From the NCBI GenBank assembly GCA_963705495.1, contig CAVPJQ010000012.1, forward strand, positions 186,001-250,000: DNA of 64,000 bases, written 5' to 3'. Positions within the stretch are counted from its first letter, which is position 1. Every line of letters begins with the position of its first letter. Below are positions 51,548-59,907 of this stretch, one piece after another. Source of the DNA: DATBVX01 sp963705495. GTDB lineage: Bacteria; Pseudomonadota; Gammaproteobacteria; Steroidobacterales; Steroidobacteraceae. The notes beneath the pieces were generated by a model. The model did not search any database. It was not told the origin of the DNA and was given only the letters and a program-made list of their open reading frames with translations. A program made the position numbers and the translations under genes.

Positions 51548-52375
51548 CTACTTCAGGTCGTACGCCACCACAGTGTTCCTGAAGAACGTCGGCACGTAAA
51601 CGATGCGCCGCTTCGAGTCGTAGCCGATATCGGCGGAATTGATCTTCTGCTCGTGCGTGTCGAGCAGCACTTCGCGCGTGCCATCACTCTTCACGTAGTG
51701 CACGGTGCCCTGCCAGCAGGAGACGATGAATTCGTTGCCAGTGACGTTCTCCACACCATCGACGCCGCCCTTCATGCCGTCACTCAGGAGCGTCAGGCTG
51801 TGGTCCTTGCCGACGCGATACAGGCCCTCGCCATCGAGCAGGTAGAGCGCGCCGTCATGGAATAGCAGGCCATTCGGGCTCTTGAGGTTCTCGAGGTACA
51901 CCGCCGACTTGCCATCCTTGATGGCGAAGACTTTCTTCGTCTTGCTGTCGGACACGTACACCGTGCCGTCGGCATCGATCGTGACGTCGTTGAGTCCCTC
52001 TGACCCTGGTACCGCAATGCGTTCGGCGATCGCACCCTTGTCGATATCGATCACGACCACATTCGTCAGGTCGCCGACGTAGAGGCGCGAGCCGCGCATT
52101 GCGATGCCCTTGGGCGCGCTCAAGCCGCTGATCCAATCCACCGCGATGATCTTGCCGTCGAGCCCAACCTTGGCGATCGACCCCTTGCCATCGTCGCCCC
52201 ACGGCTCGCCGTCGATGTTCGAGACGTAAAGGACCATGCGCCCTGCATCGAACAGCACCGACTCGGGGATCTTGAGCTGCGCTTCGGTTTCCCACTTCTT
52301 GATGAGCTGATGTGAATCGGCCTGCGCGGAGGCGACGGCGAACGCGACCATGAAAAGGGCGAGGATGATTCTCAT
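51548..52375 (-). CDS. exported SMP-30/gluconolactonase-like beta-propeller
   Basis: 275 residues from the ATG at 52375, with signal peptide ending ASAQA. Propeller repeats include PESVLFDAGRMVLYVSNIDG, APKGIAMRGSRLYVGD, LNDVTIDADGTVYVSDSKTKKVFAI and SPNGLLFHDGALYLLDGEG, the pattern of the SMP-30/strictosidine-synthase group. It lacks enough landmarks to assign lactonase activity. The longer frame to 52720 overlaps the DUF885 gene and is not used. Confidence 0.85.
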   Translation of the reverse strand: MRIILALFMVAFAVASAQADSHQLIKKWETEAQLKIPESVLFDAGRMVLYVSNIDGEPWGDDGKGSIAKVGLDGKIIAVDWISGLSAPKGIAMRGSRLYVGDLTNVVVIDIDKGAIAERIAVPGSEGLNDVTIDADGTVYVSDSKTKKVFAIKDGKSAVYLENLKSPNGLLFHDGALYLLDGEGLYRVGKDHSLTLLSDGMKGGVDGVENVTGNEFIVSCWQGTVHYVKSDGTREVLLDTHEQKINSADIGYDSKRRIVYVPTFFRNTVVAYDLK

Positions 52376-52437
52376 GAGAGTTCCAGGGGTGAATTCGAAT
52401 GGCACTCTATTACTCCGTGACGGGTGGTGCCAAGACG

Positions 52438-54333
52438 TTACTGCTTCTGCTTCTCGACCCACGACTTCACGATCGACTCGAGCACGGATAAGGGCACGGC
52501 GCCATTCGTCAGCACGGTGTCGTGGAAGCCGCGGATGTCGAACTTGTCGCCAAGCTCCGCTTTGGCTTCGCTGCGAATGCGATTGATGAATTCGCGTCCC
52601 GCCATGTAGGAAGTCGCCTGACCGGGCCATACAGCGTAGCGCTCGACCTCCGTTGTGATCGTTGAGCGCTGATCGCCCGTGACGCCCACCATGTAATCGA
52701 TGGCCTGTTCGCGTGACCATTTCTTGTAGTGCAGTCCCGTGTCGACGACCAGCCGCGCGGCGCGAAACGTCATCGATTGCAGGTAGCCGAGCCGGCCGAA
52801 GGGGTTCTTCTCGTAGACGCCGATCTCATCCGCGAACTGCTCTGCGTACAGGCCCCAGCCTTCGGAATAGCCCGAAAAATCGAAGATCGCGCCGCGAATC
52901 AGCGGCAGCGCCTCGGATTCCTGTGCAATCGAGCCCTGCCAATGATGACCGGGTTCGCCTTCGTGGTAGGTGAGTGTCGGCAAGGAGAATTTCGGCCACT
53001 CGCGCGTGTTGCGCAGGTTGATGTAATAGATGCCCGGACGTGAACCGTCGAGCGCGCCGGACAGGTAATAACCCCCCGGCGCACCGGCTTCGATATCGGG
53101 TGGCACGCGACGCATCTCCAGCTTTGCCTTGGCGAGCACGCCGAAATACTTCGGCAGCAATGGTTGCAGGTCGGCGATCTGCTGATTGAGGGAGTTAAGC
53201 ACCTCCTTACGGCCTGCATCGGTGTTGGGATACAGCTGGCTCGGCTCCCTCGCGAGCTTCTCCATGCGCTCACCGATTGAGCCGGTCGCATAACCCTGGG
53301 CTTTGAGAATGACATCCATCTGCTGGTGCAGGTGCTCGATCAGCCTCAATCCCATCTCATGGAGCTGCTCCGGCGTGAGATCGGTGGTGGTGTAGTTCCT
53401 GAGCGCGAGGCGGTAGTACTCGGCGCCATCAGGAAGGCGCCACACACCGGCATCGTGATTCGCGTGGGGGCGCAGCTCCTTCATCTGCGCGATCTGGCGC
53501 CGGTAGGCGGGCAGCACTTGTTCCTTCACCGCCCGCTCGACCTCGGCGACGAGATCTTTCTGCGTGACCACATCGAGTGTCGCATCGGCGACCTTACGCT
53601 TGAGGGCCTGCACGAGCCCGGTGTCGGCCGGCTGCTTCGCGGCGAAGTCCTGCAGCTGCTTCGTCGCTCCGTCGATGCAGAAGTCTGGCGGGATTACGCC
53701 CTTTTCCGCCTGTGCCCTGACTTCCGCGGTCTCCTGGTCCATCACTTTCGCGAACGCCAGGACGCGCGCTACGTAATCCTCGGCGTCCTGCACCGTCCTC
53801 ACCTGGTGCTGCGAGTCGAGAAAATCCGGTATCGCGCTGTAGGCACCGGTGAGCTGCGTCACGACGTAGGGATTCGGCGGGTCGAATCCGTACTTGCCAT
53901 ACCCGAATCTCTCGCCCGCCACGACGTCGTCGATATACGTCGCAACCACGACCTGAGTAATGGCATCGTCGGCCGAGAGCGCAGTGCGATCGATGTTCGC
54001 GAGTTCAGCACGCGCGTCGCGGAAGATCCTGATCTGGCGCGCCATGCCCTCGGCCGAGGCATCCGACAGCCGGTTCGAATACTTGCCGCCCGCAAGCTCC
54101 TCCGAAACGGCCAGAGAAGTCGCCGTCTCAGGGCTTTCCTGGAAATAGGCTCTCGTCAGATGGTCCAGTGCCGCTTTGAGAGCCGCGCCAGCTGCCTGCT
54201 GCGATGGCTGAAGTGTTTGTCCGTCGGTTGCGCGTGCGATCGGCTCCTCGTGCCTCGAGCAGCCCGCGAGCGCAAGCACCAGAGCCGCGACGACGAGAAT
54301 GAGCTTGTGCGTCAAGTTCTTCTTGGCCCTCAT
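52438..54333 (-). CDS. DUF885 lipoprotein, putative metallopeptidase
   Basis: 631 residues. The lipoprotein signal has lipobox ALAGCSRHEE. The DUF885 domain fills the rest: TRAYFQESPETATSL at the N-terminus, YAEQFADEIGVYEKNPFGRLGYLQSMTFRAARLVVDTG near the C-terminus, and the zinc-type motif LTYHEGEPGHHWQG. The final YMVGVTGDQRSTITTEVERYAVWPGQATSYMAG is typical. DUF885 proteins are thought to be gluzincin-like carboxypeptidases. It has the gap to SMP-30-like on one side and a cupin gene upstream. Confidence 0.92.
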   Translation of the reverse strand: MRAKKNLTHKLILVVAALVLALAGCSRHEEPIARATDGQTLQPSQQAAGAALKAALDHLTRAYFQESPETATSLAVSEELAGGKYSNRLSDASAEGMARQIRIFRDARAELANIDRTALSADDAITQVVVATYIDDVVAGERFGYGKYGFDPPNPYVVTQLTGAYSAIPDFLDSQHQVRTVQDAEDYVARVLAFAKVMDQETAEVRAQAEKGVIPPDFCIDGATKQLQDFAAKQPADTGLVQALKRKVADATLDVVTQKDLVAEVERAVKEQVLPAYRRQIAQMKELRPHANHDAGVWRLPDGAEYYRLALRNYTTTDLTPEQLHEMGLRLIEHLHQQMDVILKAQGYATGSIGERMEKLAREPSQLYPNTDAGRKEVLNSLNQQIADLQPLLPKYFGVLAKAKLEMRRVPPDIEAGAPGGYYLSGALDGSRPGIYYINLRNTREWPKFSLPTLTYHEGEPGHHWQGSIAQESEALPLIRGAIFDFSGYSEGWGLYAEQFADEIGVYEKNPFGRLGYLQSMTFRAARLVVDTGLHYKKWSREQAIDYMVGVTGDQRSTITTEVERYAVWPGQATSYMAGREFINRIRSEAKAELGDKFDIRGFHDTVLTNGAVPLSVLESIVKSWVEKQKQ

Positions 54334-54363
54334 TCGCTGACGCCCTGCAGGTTACCGCGCAAC

Positions 54364-54888
54364 CTAGCGAGCCAGGAGATCGAGCTGGCGCACGTCGAGA
54401 CCGGCCTCGCGATAGTATTTCCGAGCCAGCTCGAGAGCGGTGAATCCGTCCTCGTAGGCAGCAAAGCCACCGTTCACCGCCTTGTCGAGGTAGATGAGGC
54501 CGCCCTCGACGACGAAAAAGATCAGTGCTGCTTCTGGTGAGTCGTCAGTGATCACCAGCGTGTGAGCCTCGCCGGCGGGTTCGTAGACAAATGTGCCGGG
54601 CTTTGCAATCCAGTCATGCTCCAGGTATCTCCAATGGCCTTGCATCGTATAGCCACGGACGGTGCCGACGTGGTAGTGCGTGCCCAGCTTGGCGCCGGGG
54701 AGACCTTTCAAAACGACGCTGAATCCGCCAGACGTGACGTTGAAGCAGCACGGCTGGAACCACACACCCTCCGCATAAGGAACCCAGCGTCGGTCATCCT
54801 CGACGTTGATGTTGGCAATGAAGTGTTCGCGGCTCCGTTGAATTGGATCGAGGCCGTCGGTGAAACTGTTGAAAGCATTGATCGCCAT
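54364..54888 (-). CDS. cupin of the 2,4'-dihydroxyacetophenone dioxygenase family
   Basis: 174 residues from the ATG at 54888, with an AAGGAAG ribosome site. A single cupin with metal-binding residues GTHYHVGTVRGYTMQGHWRY and PAGEAHTLV; HWRYLEHDW and GTFVYEPAGEAHTL are characteristic of the 2,4'-dihydroxyacetophenone dioxygenase group. The reaction on this organism's substrate is unproven. It lies about 50 bases after the next cupin gene in the same direction. Confidence 0.8.
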   Translation of the reverse strand: MAINAFNSFTDGLDPIQRSREHFIANINVEDDRRWVPYAEGVWFQPCCFNVTSGGFSVVLKGLPGAKLGTHYHVGTVRGYTMQGHWRYLEHDWIAKPGTFVYEPAGEAHTLVITDDSPEAALIFFVVEGGLIYLDKAVNGGFAAYEDGFTALELARKYYREAGLDVRQLDLLAR

Positions 54889-54941
54889 GTGTTCTTCCTT
54901 GTTGTGAATCAAACGACCGAGAAGCGAGTATCCGCTTGTGG

Positions 54942-55421
54942 TTAGTAGGGTGTGCCGTCTTTGTGCAGGAACTTCCATTTGCCGTCGACCAGCAGCGCTT
55001 GAAGATCATCGTCCGGGTAACTGCCTTCGTCGCCGGGGGTGCGGTCGCCCACCTCCAGGTAGACGACCTCTTCCTCTGTTTCGTTGATGAGTCGGTGGCC
55101 ATTTCCCGTCCCGGCCTTGAAACCGGCGCACATGCCTGGCGAAAGGCTGGCCCGTCCTTCATCGGTGTGTAGCGTGGGATGACCTTGCAGGATGTACACG
55201 AACTCGTCCTGCTTCGTGTGCGCATGACGCAGCGCTGAAGCCGCGTTTGGCGCGAGCCTCGTAAGGTTCACCCCGAAGTTCGTCAGACCAAACAGGTCGC
55301 CCAGCGGGTGCTTTCGCCTTCCCGCCATTCGGGAGGTGAAAGGCTCCGGATAGTTTGAGGGCTTGGCACGCGCTGGTGCTTGGGCAGCGACAATCGCAAC
55401 TGGATATAGGTGTTCTGTCAC
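54942..55421 (-). CDS. cupin domain protein
   Basis: 159 residues with a single cupin: RHAHTKQDEFVYILQGHPTLHTDEG is the first motif and GTGNGHRLINETEEEVVYLEVGDR the second. A short C-terminal extension ends KWKFLHKDGTPY. No enzymatic role can be assigned. It follows the SRPBCC gene by 15 bases. Confidence 0.82.
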   Translation of the reverse strand: MTEHLYPVAIVAAQAPARAKPSNYPEPFTSRMAGRRKHPLGDLFGLTNFGVNLTRLAPNAASALRHAHTKQDEFVYILQGHPTLHTDEGRASLSPGMCAGFKAGTGNGHRLINETEEEVVYLEVGDRTPGDEGSYPDDDLQALLVDGKWKFLHKDGTPY

Positions 55422-55436
55422 AAGCGCAGGCCGGTT

Positions 55437-55877
55437 TCAATCGGGAATTTCAGCCTCGACCAGCTTGGCGAGAAGCGTCAGAGACTCTTGCCAACCGAGG
55501 TAGCACGCCTCAGCGGGAATGACGTCAGGAATGCCTTCCTGGACCACCTTCAGTTCCGTCCCCACCAAGACCTTCTTTAGAGATACGGTTGTCTCCATCT
55601 TCCCCGGCAAGTTCGGGTCGTCGAAGGCGTCGGTGTAGCGAAGCAGCTCGTTCGGCTTGAGTTCAAGGTACTTGCCGCCAAACGAATGGCTCTTACCGGT
55701 CGTAAAGTTCGTGAATGACATCTTGTAGCTGCCCCCGACCCTGGCATCCATCTGATGAACCTTGCCCGTGAAGCCATTCGGCGGCAGCCACTTGGCCATG
55801 GCGTCGGCATCAAGAAAGGCCCGATATACCCTGTCAGGCGTTGCACGAATCACACGATGAAGTTGAACGGTGCTCAT
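55437..55877 (-). CDS. SRPBCC/AHSA1-type protein
   Basis: 146 residues from the ATG at 55877. It has the activator-of-Hsp90-like START fold: VQLHRVIRATPDRVYRAFLDADAMAKWLPP, GGSYKMSFTNFTTGKSHSFGGKYLELKPNELLRYT and the C-terminal helix GWQESLTLLAKLVEAEI. Such proteins bind hydrophobic ligands; the role is not known. It lies directly next to the degenerate attC-like element on the upstream side and could be part of a gene cassette. Confidence 0.85.
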   Translation of the reverse strand: MSTVQLHRVIRATPDRVYRAFLDADAMAKWLPPNGFTGKVHQMDARVGGSYKMSFTNFTTGKSHSFGGKYLELKPNELLRYTDAFDDPNLPGKMETTVSLKKVLVGTELKVVQEGIPDVIPAEACYLGWQESLTLLAKLVEAEIPD

Positions 55878-55979
55878 AGGAATGACTCGGTGAAAGTTCA
55901 GAGGACACCCTCCGAATGTACGACGATCGAGACGTCCAAAAATCGACACGCCAACGACCGATTAGACTCGTCGTGAGGC

Positions 55980-56080
55980 CAATCGTTCGCTGCGGGCGGC
56001 GCGCCTGAGCAACGCGCTGCTGAGTAATGGATTGCTGGCACTCTATCCTTCCCGCGTTTGCTCCAGCGCGTCGTCAGACG
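55980..56080. repeat. degenerate integron attC-like element
   Basis: Positions about 56008-56080 match 56465-56541 at most bases, including GCAACGCGCT, TGCTGGCACT and CCCGCGTTTGCTCCA. The end GTCAGAC (56073-56079) corresponds to the GTTRRRY core box with one change. The inner arms CGCGCC-TGAGC and GCTCCAGCGCG still pair. The other core box near 55985-55995 is not recognisable. It looks like a decayed attC site just after the 122-residue gene, whose stop codon (56074-56076) lies inside it, as is usual for cassette genes. Confidence 0.6.
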
Positions 56081-56442
56081 TCATCGGCGCCGTGCATGAT
56101 CGCGCCGAATGTGCCTAGCGCAAATAACAGCACTGTCACTCCATCCCCGATAAGTTCAAGGACCATAAAGCCCTGGACGGCGGAGGTGCGATCGGGGGCG
56201 TAGCGCTTGATGAGCAAGCGAACAACAAACAGCAGCAATTGCAGCCCCAACCCGCCAAGCACAACGACCTGCGCCGACACAGCACCGCCGAAAGACTCGA
56301 TGGGTACGCCTGAGTCGTGCCGCGTGAAGAGGTATGTAAGGGCAGCCACCCCATAGGTAATGAGGGTTGTTCGAACGACCGCGTAAAGCCGCTGCTGTTC
56401 GAGAGGCGAGCGACGAGTACCTGTTGAGTCGGACCGCAACAC
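56074..56442 (-). CDS. small membrane protein in a cassette-like unit
   Basis: 122 residues from a GTG at 56442. Three or four hydrophobic helices: about 23-40 (VVRTTLITYGVAALTYLF), 51-76 (FGGAVSAQVVVLGGLGLQLLLFVVRLL) and 90-115. The family is not recognised. It sits between two attC-like elements with its stop codon inside one of them, the normal position of an integron cassette gene. Such genes are typically orphans. Confidence 0.6.
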   Translation of the reverse strand: MLRSDSTGTRRSPLEQQRLYAVVRTTLITYGVAALTYLFTRHDSGVPIESFGGAVSAQVVVLGGLGLQLLLFVVRLLIKRYAPDRTSAVQGFMVLELIGDGVTVLLFALGTFGAIMHGADDV

Positions 56443-56452
56443 TTCCGATGAC

Positions 56453-56540
56453 GTCTAACGTCCGCGTTGAGCAACGCGCTGTTGAGTCATGGATGCTGGC
56501 ACTTTATCCCTCCCGCGTTTGCTCCAACGCGTTGTTAGAC
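56453..56540. repeat. integron attC recombination site
   Basis: 88 bases. Core boxes GTCTAAC (56453-56459, RYYYAAC type) and GTTAGAC (56534-56540, GTTRRRY type) are perfect complements. The inner arms CGCGTTGAGC and GCTCCAACGCG pair with a single extra base in one arm, the extrahelical base typical of attC. The overall fold is the single-strand hairpin recognised by integron integrases. It separates two small minus-strand genes. No integrase gene is in the window. Confidence 0.8.
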
Positions 56541-56554
56541 GACACTCAACCGCA

Positions 56555-56872
56555 CTACCCGCGCGCGGAACTCGACGCTCGCGATGCGGCTTCCTCCGCG
56601 CGAATCTGTCGTTGACGCTGATTAAGCGAACGAATGGATAGGGGCAGCGCGATCGCGTAGGGCACCCACAGCAACCAATTGTACGGTTTGGGCAGCAACA
56701 TAAGCCCGGCCAGGAAAGCCGTGATCGCCAGCCAAGCAATTGCGGAGACGCGAATCATGAAGGAACGCTCGCGCGGTCCCGCGGTGTTCTTGATACTGAA
56801 GTAGGTGCCGACGAGACCACCGGCCACTCCAATGACACCACCAACAATTCCGCCAACCAAGCCGACGTCCAC
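56555..56872 (-). CDS. small membrane protein in a cassette-like unit
   Basis: 105 residues from a GTG at 56872, with an AGGAGG ribosome site eight bases before it. Helices at about 4-27 (glycine-rich GLVGGIVGGVIGVAGGLVGTYF) and two more at about 40-80 (AWLAITAFLAGLMLL, WLLWVPYAIALPLSI), then a charged tail. The family is not recognised. The stop lies 15 bases before the attC site, and 17 bases upstream of the start is another GTCTAAC box (56889-56895), so gene plus attC form one cassette-like unit. Confidence 0.6.
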   Translation of the reverse strand: MDVGLVGGIVGGVIGVAGGLVGTYFSIKNTAGPRERSFMIRVSAIAWLAITAFLAGLMLLPKPYNWLLWVPYAIALPLSIRSLNQRQRQIRAEEAASRASSSARG

Positions 56873-56888
56873 GTCATCCTCCTGTGTC

Positions 56889-56895
56889 GTCTAAC
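56889..56895. other. isolated attC core box at cassette edge
   Basis: GTCTAAC, read as GTTAGAC on the minus strand, is followed there by GACAC as after the complete attC site. It probably marks the upstream edge of the first cassette. No matching second box or arms are visible between 56896 and 57000, so the rest of that site is missing. Confidence 0.45.
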
Positions 56896-56928
56896 TCTAA
56901 GTAGACCGACGAATAAGTGCTTTTGAAT

Positions 56929-57037
56929 GCGCAAACATTGCGTCTATTCTGCCGCGCCATCTCTGCATCAATAACTTGTGCGGCAAAACCTCGATAAAGT
57001 TCAGCGCAAAGGCGCAAACATTGCGTCAAATCTGCCG
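56929..57037. repeat. pair of 26-bp direct repeats
   Basis: GCGCAAACATTGCGTC, followed by a run ending TCTGCCG, occurs at 56929-56954 and again at 57012-57037, with two mismatches and an 83-base period. It lies in the AT-richer gap between the cassette-like genes and the CpeT-like gene. There is no coding sequence here. It may be a regulatory array or the trace of a duplication. Confidence 0.6.
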
Positions 57038-57090
57038 AGGCTCAGTGAAATCAACGCTCTCGTGACAAATTATCCGTATGGCCAGCGATG

Positions 57091-57741
57091 CTAGCGGTTG
57101 CCCTTGCGAAACTCGAAGAACGGATCGTCGCGCCGACCCGAGATAACGTTGCCGGCCGAGTCGAAGGCGCGCTCGGATAACTTCAGCTCAGTGGGCGTGA
57201 GCTCCATCTTGATCTCGGTGCGCGCGCCGGTTCCGGCGGCACCGCGACAGCTCGCCGCGGAACTGTGCGCCGTGAACTTGTCATCCGCGAATTCCCACTT
57301 GAGCTCGCAACCACTCGTAGTACTCAGATCGTCGGGGACGATACTCTTGAAGATATCGGGGCGATCGTGGCCGCGAACCCAGCGATCCGGTTCTTTGAAG
57401 TTGTAGATGGTCTGCGCGATCGCCATGTCGTCGGAAGTCTTCTCGAAACTGTAGAGCTGCTGGCTCAGCACACGCTGCGGGCTCATCGCGTCGCTTTGCT
57501 GTACGTAGTAGGTCTGCTTGCCGATGATGTTGGCTTCGACTGCCACGATGTTGAGCGCGACCGGCTCATGCACGTCGGCGACGCTGTGAGCGAGATCGCT
57601 GTCAACCTGCGCGCGGTTGTCATAAGCGCCTGGCAGCCATTCCGCGATCCGGCCGAGATCCTCTTCCCGCGCCGCTTTGTTGTTGGCGCAACCCGAAGCC
57701 AGTAGCGCGGCGCCGATCAGCAGGACATAAGCTCTCTTCAT
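57091..57741 (-). CDS. CpcT/CpeT-like lipoprotein
   Basis: 216 residues with lipobox LLASGCANN. The mature sequence follows the CpcT/CpeT beta-barrel pattern: IAEWLPGAYDNRAQV, GKQTYYVQQSDAMSPQRVLSQQLYSF, a Cys-containing SGCELKW, the ASC near AHSSAASCRG and LSERAFDSAGNVISGRRDDPFFEF at the end. In cyanobacteria CpcT attaches bilins to phycobiliproteins. A non-photosynthetic lipoprotein relative must do something else, perhaps bind a tetrapyrrole or other small molecule. It lies 28 bases upstream of nothing obvious and next to the S9 peptidase gene on the same strand. Confidence 0.8.
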   Translation of the reverse strand: MKRAYVLLIGAALLASGCANNKAAREEDLGRIAEWLPGAYDNRAQVDSDLAHSVADVHEPVALNIVAVEANIIGKQTYYVQQSDAMSPQRVLSQQLYSFEKTSDDMAIAQTIYNFKEPDRWVRGHDRPDIFKSIVPDDLSTTSGCELKWEFADDKFTAHSSAASCRGAAGTGARTEIKMELTPTELKLSERAFDSAGNVISGRRDDPFFEFRKGNR

Positions 57742-57769
57742 GATGGCACTCCGTCGGCGAGTTTCTCGA

Positions 57770-59836
57770 TCAGGAGCCTTTCAACCACTTCTCGAGCCAG
57801 CTGAGCACTTCCCGATGCCATTGCAGGCTGTCGTTCGGCTTCAGGATCCAGTGGTTTTCATCCGGGAAGATCAAGAGGCGACTTTCGATGCCACGACGCT
57901 GCAACGCTGTGAACGCGGACAGACTCTGTCCGTAGGGCACCCGAAAATCCAGCTGGCCCGCTGTCACGAGCATCGGGGTTCGCCACGCAGCGACGTGGTT
58001 GACGGGATTGAACTTCTCGTAGTTCTCCGGCTTCTCGAACTGCGCGCCGCCGTGTTCCCACTCCTCGAACCACAGTTCCTCGGTCTGGTAGTACATGCCG
58101 CGGCCGTCGAAGATGCCCGCATGGTTCACGATGCAGCGGAAGCCGTCGCTCCAGTTGCCCGCGATCCAGTTCATCATGTAACCGCCGTACGAAGCGCCCA
58201 TCGCACACGCGCGCTGGCCATCGAGCCACGAATATTTTGCCGTCGCGGCGGCGAGACCTTTGCGCAGGTCCTCGAGCGGTTTGCCGCCCCAGTCCTGGCT
58301 GATCGAATCAGTGAAGGCCTGCCCGTAGCCGGGCGAGCCGTGGAAGTCGATGAACACCACCGCATAGCCTGCGCCGGCATAGACCTGAGGGTTCCATCGA
58401 TAACTCCACGCGTTGCCAAAGCTCACCTGCGGCCCGCCATGGACGATGAAAGCGATCGGATACTTGCTGGTGGGGGTGAAGTCCGCGGGCTTCACGACGT
58501 AGCCGTAGACCGTCTCGCCGTTCCAGCCACTGAAGCTGAATTGCTCCGGCGTCCCCAGGGTGCGTGTGCCGAGCAGCGCGGCGTTGTAGTGCGTGAGGCG
58601 CTCCGCTCGGCCCCCGCCCAGGTTCACGCTGTACAGGTCGACGGGCGCGGTGAGTGATGCGAGCCCATACACGACCGATTGCGGCCCGACCGAGAAGTCC
58701 GTGACCTGTCCCTGCGCCTGGACCGCAGCCACTTTCCCGCTGCGCATGTCGATCGTCCACAAGGCGTCCTGGCCGAGATTGTCCGCCGTGGCGTAGATCT
58801 GCCGGTTGTCAGGTGCGATCGCGAAGCGGTTGATCGATCGGTCCCAGTCCTTGGTGAGTGGGCGAATCGCACCGCTCTTCAGATCCTTCACGACCAGGTG
58901 GAAGCGATCCGCCTCGAAGGTCGGGCGATCCATCGCGATCCACGCGAGCGTGCGGCCGTCGGCGGAGTAGTTCGGTTGCCCGTCCCAGGCCTGATTGTCC
59001 GCCGTGAGATTTTGGGGCTCGCCACTGCCGTCCGCGGCCATCTCGTAGATGTCGAAGTTCGTCGACCAGGCCTCAGTCTTGCCCTTGATGCGGGCGGCGA
59101 ACGCGACCCGTGATCCGTCGGGACTGAAGTTGAATTCCTCATCGCCACCCATCGGCCTGGAGGGCACGTCGGCGTCGAGTTTCCCACTGAGGCTCACCGG
59201 CGCGCCGGATACCTTGCCGCTCGCATCGAGCTGGATCGTATAGAGATGAGCCTGGCGGCCGTCGTCCCATGTGTCCCAGTGACGCACGAACAGGCGATCG
59301 TGTGCGTGTCCGTGTTCCTTCGACTTGCCCGCCTCATCCACCCGCTTCGCCGTGCAGTCCAGATCGGCGCAATCGGGGAACACGTCCATGCTCACGGCCA
59401 GGCGATTGCCGCGCGGCGCGACTTTGAGTGCGTTTACGTCGACCGGAAGGCGCGTGACCTGCATCGCTTCACCGCCATCGAGCGACAGTCGCCACACCTG
59501 CGAGGTGCCGGAGCGCGTCGACAGGAAGTACAAGCTCCGGCTGTCCGGCGACCAGCGCGGATTCGTGTCGTTCGCCGGGTCGCGCGTCAGGCGGCGCGGC
59601 TCGACCTTGTCGGAATCGAAGTCAAGGAGCCACAGATCCGCGCGGCGCTTGTCGGCGTCCATGTCCGTTTCGTGCACCGTGAACGCCACGTAACGGCCGT
59701 CCGGAGAGACCTGCGGATCGGAGACGCGATCGAGGCGCACCAGATCTTCGACGCCGAAGGGCTTCTGCTCCGCGGCTGCAGCCGCGTGAACCATGAGGCT
59801 GCCGAGAATGGCGGCAAACATGAAGGACTTGTGCAT
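57770..59836 (-). CDS. S9 family peptidase (dipeptidyl/acylaminoacyl type), exported
   Basis: 688 residues with signal peptide ending AAAAA near residue 21. The N-terminal PD40 propeller (about 30-420) has VSDPQVSPDGRYVAFTVHETDMDADKRRADLWLL-type blades and RWSPDSRSLYFLS. The hydrolase domain has AFIVHGGPQVSFGNAWSYRWNPQ, the nucleophile elbow MGASYGGYMMNW near residue 548, Asp in AGQLDFRVPYGQS and His in DENHWILKP. It is similar in layout to, but distinct in sequence from, the S9 enzyme at 31782. It cleaves short peptides in the periplasm; specificity is unknown. Confidence 0.94.
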   Translation of the reverse strand: MHKSFMFAAILGSLMVHAAAAAEQKPFGVEDLVRLDRVSDPQVSPDGRYVAFTVHETDMDADKRRADLWLLDFDSDKVEPRRLTRDPANDTNPRWSPDSRSLYFLSTRSGTSQVWRLSLDGGEAMQVTRLPVDVNALKVAPRGNRLAVSMDVFPDCADLDCTAKRVDEAGKSKEHGHAHDRLFVRHWDTWDDGRQAHLYTIQLDASGKVSGAPVSLSGKLDADVPSRPMGGDEEFNFSPDGSRVAFAARIKGKTEAWSTNFDIYEMAADGSGEPQNLTADNQAWDGQPNYSADGRTLAWIAMDRPTFEADRFHLVVKDLKSGAIRPLTKDWDRSINRFAIAPDNRQIYATADNLGQDALWTIDMRSGKVAAVQAQGQVTDFSVGPQSVVYGLASLTAPVDLYSVNLGGGRAERLTHYNAALLGTRTLGTPEQFSFSGWNGETVYGYVVKPADFTPTSKYPIAFIVHGGPQVSFGNAWSYRWNPQVYAGAGYAVVFIDFHGSPGYGQAFTDSISQDWGGKPLEDLRKGLAAATAKYSWLDGQRACAMGASYGGYMMNWIAGNWSDGFRCIVNHAGIFDGRGMYYQTEELWFEEWEHGGAQFEKPENYEKFNPVNHVAAWRTPMLVTAGQLDFRVPYGQSLSAFTALQRRGIESRLLIFPDENHWILKPNDSLQWHREVLSWLEKWLKGS

Positions 59837-59907
59837 GTCGACTCTGACTCCTCGCAGGCAATTGGCGCGGGATTGTAAGAGGTCCCGCGCCGATGTGCAG
59901 CGATGGT

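Noticed and set aside
53326..54540. 404-residue plus-strand open frame over the DUF885 gene
   Set aside because: Antisense to a gene with signal peptide, lipobox and zinc motif; no independent support.
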